Shown here piece by piece: positions 6,981 to 14,961 of a DNA stretch of 19,624 nt. Source of the DNA: CAZVAR01 sp964625225 (GTDB taxonomy: Bacteria > Pseudomonadota > Alphaproteobacteria > JAJUGE01); assembly GCA_964625225.1 (NCBI GenBank), contig CAZVAR010000067.1, positions 1 to 19,624 on the forward strand, read 5' to 3'. Made by a program: the position numbers and the translations under genes. How positions within the stretch are numbered: position 1 is the first letter of the stretch; each line of letters starts with the position of its first letter. Below the pieces are notes generated by a model. The model was given only the letters and a program-made list of their open reading frames with translations. It was not told the origin of the DNA and did not search any database.

Positions 6981-8498
6981 TCAGGTGGCGGGCTCGTCCG
7001 CCGACGCGTCCCGCGGGTGGCGGCGGCGCGCGAGTAGCTGCGATGCCGCCGGCCACAGCAGGATCAGCGCCGTCGCTGCGAACAGCGCGACCGCGATGGG
7101 GTGTCCGACCAAGAATGCGGTGATGCTGCCGTCGGTCAGGATCAATCCCTGGCGCAGGCTCGCCTCGAAGGCGGTACCGAGCACCATGCCGATCACGATC
7201 GGCGCGGAGGGGAAGCCGTTCCAGCGCAGGAAGAACCCGACCACCCCGGCGACGAAGGCGACCACGAGGTCGAAGAGGTTGCCGCGTACGCCGTAGGCGC
7301 CGACCAGCGACAGCACCACGATCAGTGCCAGCAGCACCGGCTCCGGGATGCGCAGGATGCGCGTGAAGAGCGGAGCGGAGGCGAGGGCCATCGCGAACAT
7401 GACCAGGTTGATGAACACGAGCGCGACGAACGCGGCGTAGACGACGTCCGGATTGTCCACGAACATCCGCACGCCAGGCTGCACGCCCTGAATGATCAGG
7501 GCGGACATCATCACCGCCGTCACCGCGTCGCCGGGAATGCCGAGCGCCAGCGTCGGCACCAGCGCGCCGCCCGTGACGGCGTTGTTCGAGGACTCGCTCG
7601 CGACGAGGCCCTCCGGTTCGCCCGTGCCGAGCTTGTCGCGAAACCGGCCCGTGCGCTTCGCCTCGGCATAGGCGATGAAGGAGGCGGTGGCGGCGCCGGT
7701 ACCGGGTAGGACGCCGATCAGGGAGCCGATCACGCAGCTCTTCAGCAGGGTGCGCCAGCGCGCCACCCATTCGCGCAAAGGGGCGATTCGCATGCCGATG
7801 CGCCCCGCGATCAGCGGCGGTGCCGTGTGTCGCTCGCCGACGCGGCCGAACACTTCGGCCAGTGCGAACAGGCCCACCAGCACGGGGATCAGTTCGATCC
7901 CGGCGGACAACGGGAAATAGCCGAAGTCGAAGCGGATGTCCCCGGTCACCGGATCGGAGCCGACGGTCGCCAGGAACAGCCCGAGGATTCCCCCGAACAA
8001 GCCCTTCAGCATGCTGCCGCGGGAGACGCCGGCGATGCAGGTGAGGGCGAGGCAGATCAGGGCGAAGGTCTCGATCGGCCCGAAGCTGAGCGCGAAGGCC
8101 GCGAGCTGCGGGGCCGCCAGCACCAGCACCACGATCGAGAACAGGCCGCCGATCAGCGACGACATCGTCGCCCAGCCGAGGGCCAGATCGGCCTCGCCGC
8201 GCTTGGCCATAGGAAAGCCGTCGAGCACGGTCGCCGCGGATTGCGGCGTGCCCGGCGTGTTGATCAGGATCGCCGAGACCGAGCCGCCGTAGACCGAGGC
8301 GCAGTAGACCGCCAGCACCAGCACGACGGACGGGATGATGTCCATCGTGAACGTGAACGGCAGGATGACGGTGATCGCCACGACCGAGCCGAGTCCCGGC
8401 AAGGCGCCGATGATGATCCCGAAAGCGGTGCCGGCCAGCATCGCCAGGATCGCTGCCGGCGTCGCCAGCATCTCGAGGGCAGGGAGGACGTACTCCAT
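6981..8498 (-). CDS. tctA: Tripartite tricarboxylate transporter large permease TctA
   Basis: This 505-residue polytopic inner-membrane protein is the transport channel of a TTT-family secondary transporter. The family signatures are clear: GIIIGALPGLGSVVAITVILPFTF (residues 26-50), GGSVSAILINTPGTPQSAATVLDGFPMAKRGEADLALG (about 70-108), and the mirrored second half with GVLPGTGAATASFIAYAEAKR and NNAVTGGALVPTLALGIPGDAVTAVMM. The ATG at 8498 is 10 bases past the tctB stop. The substrate is a carboxylate of unknown identity. The family handles citrate, tricarballylate, terephthalate, propionate-like acids and others, and no metabolic or regulatory gene next to it points to one. Confidence 0.96.
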   Translation of the reverse strand: MEYVLPALEMLATPAAILAMLAGTAFGIIIGALPGLGSVVAITVILPFTFTMDIIPSVVLVLAVYCASVYGGSVSAILINTPGTPQSAATVLDGFPMAKRGEADLALGWATMSSLIGGLFSIVVLVLAAPQLAAFALSFGPIETFALICLALTCIAGVSRGSMLKGLFGGILGLFLATVGSDPVTGDIRFDFGYFPLSAGIELIPVLVGLFALAEVFGRVGERHTAPPLIAGRIGMRIAPLREWVARWRTLLKSCVIGSLIGVLPGTGAATASFIAYAEAKRTGRFRDKLGTGEPEGLVASESSNNAVTGGALVPTLALGIPGDAVTAVMMSALIIQGVQPGVRMFVDNPDVVYAAFVALVFINLVMFAMALASAPLFTRILRIPEPVLLALIVVLSLVGAYGVRGNLFDLVVAFVAGVVGFFLRWNGFPSAPIVIGMVLGTAFEASLRQGLILTDGSITAFLVGHPIAVALFAATALILLWPAASQLLARRRHPRDASADEPAT

Positions 8499-8508
8499 TG
8501 CGGCGCGG

Positions 8509-8976
8509 TCAGATCCGGTCGAGCCAGGGCGAGAAGGGCAGGGTGATCTGCAGGACGAACACGAACAGGTACCAGACCAGTGTCGGGAACCCGACTGCGA
8601 CCAGCAGCGTGACCCACGGGCGCCGGTAGCCCAGCGCCAGGCTCGCCGCCAGCACGAACGGGATGCTCGCGAACAGGAAGCCGACCTGCCCCATCAGCCA
8701 GACATAGGCACCGGTCAGGAGGACGATGCCGGACAGTCCGCCCCAGTTCTGCGGTTCGATCCGACCGCCGGCGCGGTCGCGCAGTGCACCCGCGATCAGG
8801 ATCACCGCGACGAGCAGCCACGCCGACAGCAGCAGCCGCGGATAGAAGGCCGGGTCCGTTGCGATCCCCAGGCCCATCGTGTCGGCGTATTGCGGCCCTG
8901 TCGTCTCCCAGAACAGGACTCCGCCGATCGCCAGCAGGACGAGGCCGAAGACGAGATCGAGGGTGGCCCGGCGCAC
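8509..8976 (-). CDS. tctB: Tripartite tricarboxylate transporter small permease TctB
   Basis: This 155-residue inner-membrane subunit has four predicted helices: LDLVFGLVLLAIGGVLFW, LLLSAWLLVAVILIAGAL, LSGIVLLTGAYVWLMGQVGFLFASIPFVLAASLAL (two adjoining), and LLVAVGFPTLVWYLFVFVLQ. The DTMGLGIATDPAFYPRLL segment between the first two helices is typical of TctB. I chose the GTG at 8976, 34 bases beyond the tctC stop, because it begins just before the first helix and gives the usual length. An open frame extends to 9069, overlapping the end of tctC, but adds only Arg/Pro/Ser-rich sequence. Its position between tctC and tctA in one operon supports the assignment. Confidence 0.85.
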   Translation of the reverse strand: MRRATLDLVFGLVLLAIGGVLFWETTGPQYADTMGLGIATDPAFYPRLLLSAWLLVAVILIAGALRDRAGGRIEPQNWGGLSGIVLLTGAYVWLMGQVGFLFASIPFVLAASLALGYRRPWVTLLVAVGFPTLVWYLFVFVLQITLPFSPWLDRI

Positions 8977-9010
8977 GGCGCGGGTTTCCGCAGGGTCGGG
9001 GGCCGGAGAG

Positions 9011-9967
9011 CTACTTCTTCTTGGCCAGCCCGGCCGCCGCGAGCACCTTGCCGTTCTTCTCGTACTCACTCTTGACGAAGCTGGTGAAGGCGGCCGTGTC
9101 GAGATAGGCGATCGGCGTCTGCTGCTTCTTCATGCCCTCGATCACCTTGGCGTCCGTCATCGCCTCACCGCAGGCGGCGCTCAGCGTCTGCACCGCCTCG
9201 TCCGGCGTTCCCGCGGGCGCGAACAGGCCGCCCCAGATCGAGTAAATCAGGTCGTAGCCGAACTCCCGCATCGTCGGCGTATCCGGGAACTCGGGCATCC
9301 GCTCCTCGGCATACACGGCCAGCGGGCGCAGATCGTATTTCGGGGCCAGATTGGCGACGTCGGCGAGGGCATCGACGGTCCCGCCGAGCAGCGCCTTGAC
9401 CATCGCGGCGGAGCCGGGGAAGGGCACGTGCTTCATCTCGATGCCGGCCGCCTGTTCGAGCGCCGCCATGACGACATGCGGGATGCTGCCGGGCGCCACC
9501 GAGGCGTAAGTGACGCTGCGAGGTGCGCTCTTCGCCGCCTCGACCATCGCCTTCAGATCGGCATATTTGCCGTCCTTGGCCGCCATCATGACGACCGGCG
9601 AGTCGTAGACACGGCACACCGGGATGAGATCCTTCGGCGTGTCGTAGGGCAGTTCGCGCAGGTGCGGCTGGGTGGTGGTCGGCCCGATCGGCGCCAGGCC
9701 GATGGTGTAGCCGTCCGGCTTCGCCGCCGCGACCTCGGCCGTGCCGATGGTGCCGCCGCCGCCGCCGGCATTCTTGACCACGACGTCGACCCCGAGCGCC
9801 TTCGCGAGGGCAGGCTGGATCAGCCGCCCGATCAGGTCGGTGGCGCCGCCGGCGGGAAACACGACCACCATCGTCACCGGGCGCTCCGGATAGGCGGCGA
9901 AGGCTGTCGCCGGCGTGGCGACGATGGCGGCTAAGGCGATGGACCGGAGCTTGGCGAGCAGGCGCAC
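9011..9967 (-). CDS. tctC: Tripartite tricarboxylate transporter substrate-binding protein TctC
   Basis: This 318-residue periplasmic binding protein captures a carboxylate for TctAB. The GTG at 9967 is preceded by a strong AGGAGG nine bases away and gives a short signal peptide (VRLLAKLRSIALAAIVATPATAFA, probably cut before AYPERPV). TctC/Bug-family motifs follow: YPERPVTMVVVFPAGGATDLIGR, VVVKNAGGGGGTIGTAEVAAAKPDGYTIG, and APGSIPHVVMAALEQAAGIEMKHVPFPGSAAMVKALLGG near the middle. The frame is open further upstream to 10045, but that would bury the signal peptide behind charged residues. It is the first gene of the operon and is divergent from kdsB. Confidence 0.93.
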   Translation of the reverse strand: MRLLAKLRSIALAAIVATPATAFAAYPERPVTMVVVFPAGGATDLIGRLIQPALAKALGVDVVVKNAGGGGGTIGTAEVAAAKPDGYTIGLAPIGPTTTQPHLRELPYDTPKDLIPVCRVYDSPVVMMAAKDGKYADLKAMVEAAKSAPRSVTYASVAPGSIPHVVMAALEQAAGIEMKHVPFPGSAAMVKALLGGTVDALADVANLAPKYDLRPLAVYAEERMPEFPDTPTMREFGYDLIYSIWGGLFAPAGTPDEAVQTLSAACGEAMTDAKVIEGMKKQQTPIAYLDTAAFTSFVKSEYEKNGKVLAAAGLAKKK

Positions 9968-9976
9968 GGCGGTGTC

Positions 9977-9982
9977 CCTCCT
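9977..9982 (-). promoter_or_regulatory. Ribosome-binding site fixing the tctC GTG start
   Basis: AGGAGG on the minus strand lies nine bases before the GTG at 9967. It supports this non-ATG start over the longer open frame. Confidence 0.75.
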
Positions 9983-10123
9983 GAAGGTTTCTTTTCTGGC
10001 GCTTCGTTGGCGGCGCAGCGTCTCACCGCTCGCGGAGCACGTCAACCCGCCGCGCTCGCTTCCTCCGGGACCCGGCCTCTGCTAGAGGGCAGGCGGATTG
10101 CCGTGCAACCGGAGCGCGCCGCG

Positions 10124-10873
10124 ATGGGACCGCCCAGCCAACCGATCGTCGTCATCCCCGCCCGCCTTGCCTCGGTCCGCCTCCCGGACAAGCCTCTGGC
10201 CGACATTCACGGCCGGCCGATGATCGTGCATGTCTGGGAGCGTGCGATGGAGGCGGGTATCGGGCCGGTCCTGGTCGCCTGCGCCGATCGCGCGATCGTC
10301 GACGCCGTCGATGCGGCCGGAGGCACCGCGATCCTGACGGATCCGGGGCTCCCGTCCGGTTCGGACCGCGTGCATATGGCGCTGGAGCGGTTCGACCCGG
10401 AGGGGCGCTATGACGCTGTGGTCAACCTCCAGGGCGATCTGCCGACCATCGCGCCGGCGGCAATCCGCGCCGCGCTGGCCCCGCTGGCCGATCCCGCGGT
10501 CGATATCGCGACCCTGGCGGCGGCGATCGCGCGGCCGGAGGAGCGCCGCGACCCCAATGTCGTCAAGGCGGTGATCGCCGGCCTGCGCGGCACGCCCCCC
10601 GTCGGCCGGGCCCTCTATTTCAGCCGGGCGACGGTGCCGACTGGCGACGGGCCGCTCTACCACCATATCGGCCTCTACGCCTTTCGACGCGCGGCGCTCC
10701 GCCGCTTCGTGGCGCTGCCGCCGAGCCCGTTGGAGCAACGCGAGCGGCTCGAGCAGCTCCGTGCGCTGGAAGCGGGGATGCGGATCGAGGTGGCGGTCGT
10801 CGACACGGTGCCGCTCGGTGTCGACACGCCCGGCGACCTCGCCCGGGCACGCGAAATGCTGCGGCCTGGATAG
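10124..10873 (+). CDS. kdsB: 3-deoxy-manno-octulosonate cytidylyltransferase (CMP-Kdo synthetase)
   Basis: This 249-residue cytoplasmic enzyme activates Kdo with CTP to form CMP-Kdo for the inner core of lipopolysaccharide, so the organism is Gram-negative with Kdo-containing LPS. Motifs run in family order: VVIPARLASVRLPDKPLADIHGRPMIVHV (residues 9-37, nucleotide-binding), LTDPGLPSGSDRVHMAL, VNLQGDLPTI (the alphaproteobacterial version of VQGDEP), YFSRATVP, HHIGLYAFRRAALRRFV, LEQLRALE, and VDTPGDLARAREML at the end. The ATG at 10124 has GGAG nine bases upstream. The frame continues upstream to 10007 without family similarity. pheA follows 92 bases later on the same strand. Confidence 0.96.
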   Translation: MGPPSQPIVVIPARLASVRLPDKPLADIHGRPMIVHVWERAMEAGIGPVLVACADRAIVDAVDAAGGTAILTDPGLPSGSDRVHMALERFDPEGRYDAVVNLQGDLPTIAPAAIRAALAPLADPAVDIATLAAAIARPEERRDPNVVKAVIAGLRGTPPVGRALYFSRATVPTGDGPLYHHIGLYAFRRAALRRFVALPPSPLEQRERLEQLRALEAGMRIEVAVVDTVPLGVDTPGDLARAREMLRPG

Positions 10874-10924
10874 AGCGCAAGGCCGGCCTTCAGATTCGTG
10901 TCCTTCTTGTTGTAGGAAGAGCCT

Positions 10925-10941
10925 GCGGGCGCAGCGCCCGC
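10925..10941 (+). repeat. GC-rich hairpin between kdsB and pheA
   Basis: GCGGGCGC/GCGCCCGC flank a single A at 10933. The 8-base arms sit about 50 bases after the kdsB stop and 25 bases before pheA, with no T-run. It may be an mRNA-stability element or partial terminator. Confidence 0.4.
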
Positions 10942-10965
10942 GCACCGCCGAGGTAGCCCTTTCGC

Positions 10966-11820
10966 ATGACCGTCGCCGACCCCGCCGCCACGATCGCCTT
11001 CCAGGGCGAGCCCGGCGCCTATTCCGAACTCGCCTGCCGGGCCGCCTACCCGGACATGGCGACGCTGCCCTGCGCCTCCTTCGAGGAGGCGTTCGCCGCG
11101 GTGGAGACCGGACGCGCCGCGCGCGCCATGATCCCGATCGAGAACACGCTCGCCGGCCGCGTCGCGGACATCCACCAGCTCCTGCCCGAGACCGGGCTCC
11201 ACATCGTTGCCGAGCACTTCCAGCGGGTCCGGCACCAGCTCCTGGCCTCGCCCGGCGCCTCGCTCGCGACCGTGCGGCGCGTCCACAGCCATGTGCAGGC
11301 GCTGACGCAGTGCCGCCGCGTCATCCGCGAGCTCGGCCTGCAGCCGGTGACCTTCCCGGACACCGCGGGCGCCGCCGCCTACGTCGCCCGCCTGGGCGAC
11401 CCCGCCGAAGCGGCGATCGCTTCTGCGCTTGCCGCCGAGATCTACGGCCTGCAGGTCCTGCGCGCCGATGTCGAGGACGCGCCGCACAACACCACCCGTT
11501 TCATCGTGCTGGCGCGTGAGCCGCGTGTCCCGGACCCGCATGACGGGCCGGTTGTCACGACCTTCGTGTTCCGGGTGCGCAATGTGCCCGCCGCGCTTTA
11601 CAAGGCGCTCGGCGGCTTCGCCACCAACGGCGTCAACATGACGAAGCTGGAGAGCTACATGCTCGACGGCGAGTTCGCCGCGACCCAGTTCTACGCCGAC
11701 GTCGAGGGCCATCCGGAGCACCAGTCCCTGCGGCTCGCCCTCGAGGAGCTCGACTTCTTCTCCCGCGAGGTCCGCATCCTCGGCGTCTATCCGGCGCACC
11801 CGTTCCGCGCCCGGGCCTGA
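10966..11820 (+). CDS. pheA: Prephenate dehydratase
   Basis: This 284-residue monofunctional cytoplasmic enzyme converts prephenate to phenylpyruvate in phenylalanine synthesis. The catalytic domain (about 8-185) has IAFQGEPGAYSELACR, the substrate-site MIPIENTLAGRVADIHQLL (55-73), and the near-invariant NTTRF at 175-179 that contains the catalytic Thr. A regulatory ACT domain follows (about 198-275), with NVPAALYKALGGFATNGVNMTKLES. The classic Phe-binding ESRP motif reads ESYM here, a variant I recall from alphaproteobacterial PheA proteins. There is no chorismate mutase domain, unlike enteric PheA. The ATG at 10966 has GAGG about 12 bases upstream. Confidence 0.96.
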   Translation: MTVADPAATIAFQGEPGAYSELACRAAYPDMATLPCASFEEAFAAVETGRAARAMIPIENTLAGRVADIHQLLPETGLHIVAEHFQRVRHQLLASPGASLATVRRVHSHVQALTQCRRVIRELGLQPVTFPDTAGAAAYVARLGDPAEAAIASALAAEIYGLQVLRADVEDAPHNTTRFIVLAREPRVPDPHDGPVVTTFVFRVRNVPAALYKALGGFATNGVNMTKLESYMLDGEFAATQFYADVEGHPEHQSLRLALEELDFFSREVRILGVYPAHPFRARA

Positions 11821-11831
11821 CCGCGCCCGGC

Positions 11832-11855
11832 GCCCGCCTTGCTGCTGCGGCGGGC
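11832..11855 (+). terminator. Hairpin after pheA
   Basis: GCCCGCC/GGCGGGC with a 10-base loop begins 12 bases after the pheA stop and is followed by TTAAG. The placement fits transcription termination, but the T-run is absent, so it is only a probable terminator. Confidence 0.45.
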
Positions 11856-11963
11856 TTAAGCCCCGCTTTACCGATCATCGCTAGCGTCGCCCGTGCCGGT
11901 TGCGGCGGGCCGATATCGGCCATTCTCGAACCCGGAACCCGGTCGGCCAGGGGCGGAGCCGTC

Positions 11964-11989
11964 GAAACCGCCTGAGGTTCGCCCGATAA
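11964..11989 (+). promoter_or_regulatory. Possible flagellar sigma-28-like promoter of the chemoreceptor gene
   Basis: GAAA at 11964-11967, 14 bases of spacing, then CCCGATAA at 11982-11989 resembles the FliA consensus (TAAA-N15-GCCGATAA, with the -10 off by one base). It would leave a very short leader before the ATG at 12008. The -35 and spacing are imperfect, so this is a tentative call. Confidence 0.25.
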
Positions 11990-12007
11990 CAAAGACAGGC
12001 AGCAGCG

Positions 12008-14242
12008 ATGACGAGCCATCCGAACGAAAACCCAGTCGATGCTCCAGTAATCGGGGAGGGCGACGACGGCGCTCCCGCCGAAGGTGCCGCCGAGCGGGCA
12101 CGTTTCGGCATCCGCGCCCGGCTGATGCTCGCTTTCGCCGCCGTCGCCGCAACCACGCTGGTCGCCTCGGGGGTCGGTTGGATCTCCTACGGCCGCATCG
12201 AGCAGACCCTGTCGCGGGTCGCCGACGACAGTCTGCCCTCGATCGCCGCGTCGCTGCAGCTTGCCGAGAAGAGCACGGCGATCGTCGGCGCCGCGCCGCG
12301 CATTCTGGCGACGCGCGACCACGACGCGCGCGACGCCGCCACCCTGGCGGTGCAGAACGGTATCGAGGACGCGAAGGGCCACCTCGCCGCGCTGGCCGCG
12401 ACCGGCGCCGACCCGGCGGTCGTCGACCGCATCCGTGGTCATATCGACGAGATCGCCGCGGTCGTCGGGCAGTTGACCGCGGCCCATGCGGGCCGGATCG
12501 AGGCCGCCCGGAGGCTGGCGGATCAGGCGACCGCGGCCGCCCAGATCCATGGGCAGTACCGCAGCGCGCTCGGCTCGATCTCCGAGGACACGTTCTACAA
12601 CATCACGATGGACCTCGGCACGCCGATCAGCGAAACCTCGGGGGAGGGGGTCGAGACGGTCAATGAGGAGGCGCGCGAGGCGGTCACGCGCGTCGTCGAG
12701 CAGCACCTGCCGCTCTACCAGGCAGTGTTCGAGCTCCGGGCCGAGTCGGACGGGCTGAAGAAGCTTCTGGATGACGCCCGCGTCACCGAAGATCTGGCCG
12801 ATCTGGGCCGGCTGGAGCGCGCGTTTGATACCGGAGGAAAGTCGATCTCCAACAGCATGAGCCTGTTCGCCGACGCCGAAGGCATGGACCGGGTGCGCCA
12901 GGCCGGCGAACGGCTGCTTGCCTACGGCACCGGGCCGGAGAGCGTGTTCGCGCTGCGCGCGGCCGAGCTGCAGGCGCTCGCGCAGGCCGAGAGTCTCGCC
13001 GAGCAGACCCGGGCGCCGGCGGCCGCGCTCGAGCAGGAGGTCAAGGCGCTGGTCGATGCGGCGCGGGCCGGTGCGGAGGCCGCGTCGGCGGACAGCGAAG
13101 CGGCGATCACCAGCGGCAAGCTCTGGCTCCTGGCGCTGGCTGCCGCCTCGGTGCTGGCCGCGGCGCTGATCGGCTGGTTCTATGTCCGGCGTAACCTGAT
13201 CGCCCGTCTCGCGGCGCTGGGCGATGCTATGCGGGCGATCGCCGGCGGTGACCTCCAGGCCGAGATTCCGAGCGGCGGTCGCGACGAGATCGCCGAGATG
13301 GCCGCGGCGCTGGTCGTGTTCCGCGACACCGCGGCCGAGGTCGAGAGCGCCAATGCGCGCGCCGCCGCGGAGCGCGAGGCCGCGGCCGTCGCCCGCCGTG
13401 AGGAGCTGCACCGCCTCGCCGCCGAGTTCGAGGAGACAGTCAAACACGTCGTCGATGCGGTCTCGGCCGCGGCGCGCAGCATGCGCGGCACGGCGGAAGG
13501 ACTGGTCGACCTCGCCCGTCAGACCACGGACCAGGCCAATGCCGTGGTTGCGGCTTCAGAAAACGCCTCCGGCAATGTCGGCACGGTGGCGTCGGCCGCC
13601 GAGGAGCTGTCGCACTCGGTCGAGGAGATCGGCCAGCAGGTGGCCCACTCGGCGCGCATCGCCCGGCAGGCGGTGGAGCAGGCCGGCCGCACCAACGGCT
13701 CAGTGCGGAGCCTGCAGGAGGCGGCGCAGAAGATCGGAGAGATCGGCGATTTCATCAGCGGCATCGCCGGCCCGACCAATCTGCTGGCCCTCAACGCGAC
13801 CAACGAGGCGGCGCGCGCCGGCGAAGCGGGCAAGGGCTTCGCCGTGGTTGCAAGCGAGGTGAAGAGCCTCGCCAACCAGACCGCCAAGGCGACCGAGCAG
13901 ATCGCGGCGCAGATCGCCGCGATTCAGAGCGCGACAGGCGATACCGTCGGCGCGATCGATACGATCGGCAAGACGATCGCCGAGATCGACGAGATCGCCG
14001 CCGCCATCGCCGCCGCCGTCGAGGAGCAGGGGGCCGCGACACAGGAGATCGCCCGCAACACCCAGCAGGCGGCGGTCGGCACCCAGGAGGTGTCGTCGCA
14101 CATCGTCGGCGTGACCGGGGCGACCGAGCGCACCGGTGCTGCGGCCGGGGGCGTGCTGGAGGCGGCCGGCGGTCTCGCTGCCGAGTGCGACAAGCTACAG
14201 GCCGCCGTCACCGGTTTCCTGGCCCAGGTCCGCGCGGCCTGA
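12008..14242 (+). CDS. Methyl-accepting chemotaxis protein with a large helical periplasmic sensor
   Basis: This 744-residue transmembrane chemoreceptor would signal to CheA/CheW. It has a 35-residue cytoplasmic lead, TM1 (about 39-60), a roughly 310-residue Ala-rich helical periplasmic region, TM2 (about 372-393), HAMP (about 394-447, with MRAIAGGDLQAEIP and GGRDEIAEMAAAL), a coiled-coil linker and the kinase-control hairpin. The tip reads IAGPTNLLALNATNEAARAGEAGKGFAVVASEVKSLA. Pro589 and Asn599 stand where Gln and Ile/Val are expected. No C-terminal NWETF-type CheR/CheB tether is seen. The sensor could belong to the helical bimodular or four-helix class, and its ligand is unknown. It is a single gene with no che genes nearby. 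The start at 12008 has only a weak ribosome-binding site. Confidence 0.93.
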   Translation: MTSHPNENPVDAPVIGEGDDGAPAEGAAERARFGIRARLMLAFAAVAATTLVASGVGWISYGRIEQTLSRVADDSLPSIAASLQLAEKSTAIVGAAPRILATRDHDARDAATLAVQNGIEDAKGHLAALAATGADPAVVDRIRGHIDEIAAVVGQLTAAHAGRIEAARRLADQATAAAQIHGQYRSALGSISEDTFYNITMDLGTPISETSGEGVETVNEEAREAVTRVVEQHLPLYQAVFELRAESDGLKKLLDDARVTEDLADLGRLERAFDTGGKSISNSMSLFADAEGMDRVRQAGERLLAYGTGPESVFALRAAELQALAQAESLAEQTRAPAAALEQEVKALVDAARAGAEAASADSEAAITSGKLWLLALAAASVLAAALIGWFYVRRNLIARLAALGDAMRAIAGGDLQAEIPSGGRDEIAEMAAALVVFRDTAAEVESANARAAAEREAAAVARREELHRLAAEFEETVKHVVDAVSAAARSMRGTAEGLVDLARQTTDQANAVVAASENASGNVGTVASAAEELSHSVEEIGQQVAHSARIARQAVEQAGRTNGSVRSLQEAAQKIGEIGDFISGIAGPTNLLALNATNEAARAGEAGKGFAVVASEVKSLANQTAKATEQIAAQIAAIQSATGDTVGAIDTIGKTIAEIDEIAAAIAAAVEEQGAATQEIARNTQQAAVGTQEVSSHIVGVTGATERTGAAAGGVLEAAGGLAAECDKLQAAVTGFLAQVRAA

Positions 14243-14263
14243 CGTCCGCCGGCTGATCGGAGG

Positions 14264-14291
14264 AGGGGCGCGGCCCGCGGGCCGCGCCCCT
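14264..14291. terminator. Perfect 28-base palindrome, probable bidirectional terminator
   Basis: The arms AGGGGCGCGGCCCG and CGGGCCGCGCCCCT are exact reverse complements. The palindrome sits between the stop of the chemoreceptor (14242) and the stop of the convergent entericidin-like gene (14319). The position and symmetry fit termination of both transcripts, although neither side has a T-run. Confidence 0.7.
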
Positions 14292-14318
14292 GTTCGTCCG
14301 CGGACAGCCGGCCGGTCG

Positions 14319-14462
14319 CTATTTCGCGCGGTCTGCCGTGCGCTCCACGGCGCGGCCGCCCGACTGCATGTCCTCGCCGACGCCTTCGACCGTGTTGCAG
14401 GCCGGCAGGGCCGCAAGCGGCAGCAGGAGGCCCATCAGGAGAACGAAACTGATTCGACGCAT
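14319..14462 (-). CDS. Entericidin A/B-like small lipoprotein
   Basis: This is a 47-residue predicted lipoprotein. It has a signal peptide MRRISFVLLMGLLLPLAALPAC with lipobox LPAC (Cys22), followed by NTVEGVGEDMQSGGRAVERTAD, which is the entericidin pattern (CNTVxGxGxDxxxGGxxxxxxA). Entericidins are small membrane lipoproteins, classically an antidote/toxin pair linked to stress and osmotic adaptation. Only one copy is present here, and its actual role is unknown. The ATG at 14462 has AAGGAG eight bases upstream, which excludes a longer open frame that starts at 14516. A GGAAC-N16-TGTT element lies 72 bases upstream, suggesting stress-sigma control. Confidence 0.88.
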   Translation of the reverse strand: MRRISFVLLMGLLLPLAALPACNTVEGVGEDMQSGGRAVERTADRAK

Positions 14463-14533
14463 TCGGTCGACTCCTTCACAATCATCGACCGGCCGCGATG
14501 TGCGGCCGGGCGGCACACCGGTGCCCTGCCCCT

Positions 14534-14558
14534 AACACGCAGCCCCCGGTGCGGTTCC
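14534..14558 (-). promoter_or_regulatory. EcfG-like stress promoter upstream of the entericidin-like gene
   Basis: On the minus strand GGAAC (14558-14554), 16 bases, then TGTT (14537-14534). The alphaproteobacterial general-stress consensus is GGAAC-N16/17-CGTT, so the match is 8 of 9. The -10 lies 71 bases before the ATG. Confidence 0.5.
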
Positions 14559-14700
14559 GGCGCACTGTCCCGCTGCGATCACATCGTCGCGAATTCGTCC
14601 CGAAAACGTCGCCGATCTACCATTTGCAAAGGCCGGCGCGGCGGCAGCGCGGTATGGCTCGGTCGTCGCCGGCGGGGCGGCGAGCGGAGTGCGGGCGGCC

Positions 14701-14961
14701 ATGACAGAGAATCGGCATCGGCACGCCGGTGAGGCGGCGCTCGGGGTTCTGGAATCGTTGCTGATCCATCTTGCGGAGACGGGGGTGCTGGGCGATGCCG
14801 ACCATGACATGATCCTGGAGGCGGTTCTGGAGACGCATCGGAGTGCCTTCGAGGCGGACGGCGACCCCCGGCACACCGCCATCATCGCCCTGATCAGGAG
14901 CCTGCAGGCAGGGACGACCGGCATCGCGGCCCGCCCCCGTCGGAGCGATGCGGCCGTGTAG
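14701..14961 (+). CDS. Small hypothetical protein, acidic and helical
   Basis: This 86-residue protein was not recognised. It begins MTENRHRHAGEAALGVLES, continues with an amphipathic helical region rich in Leu, Glu, Asp and His (LLIHLAETGVLGDADHDMILEAVLE and TAIIALIRSLQ), and ends in a short Arg-rich tail. It has no signal peptide, Cys pair or membrane segment, so it is probably a small cytoplasmic protein. I preferred the ATG at 14701; a GTG at 14689 in the same frame is possible, but the GGAG at 14686-14689 then overlaps it. Codon use resembles the neighbours, with strong GC third positions. It may be a real gene, but no family evidence supports it. Confidence 0.55.
   Translation: MTENRHRHAGEAALGVLESLLIHLAETGVLGDADHDMILEAVLETHRSAFEADGDPRHTAIIALIRSLQAGTTGIAARPRRSDAAV

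Noticed and set aside
11643..11670. Changed ESRP motif (ESYM) in the PheA regulatory domain
   Set aside because: I recall this as a common version in alphaproteobacterial prephenate dehydratases, so it is probably lineage-typical and not a defect.
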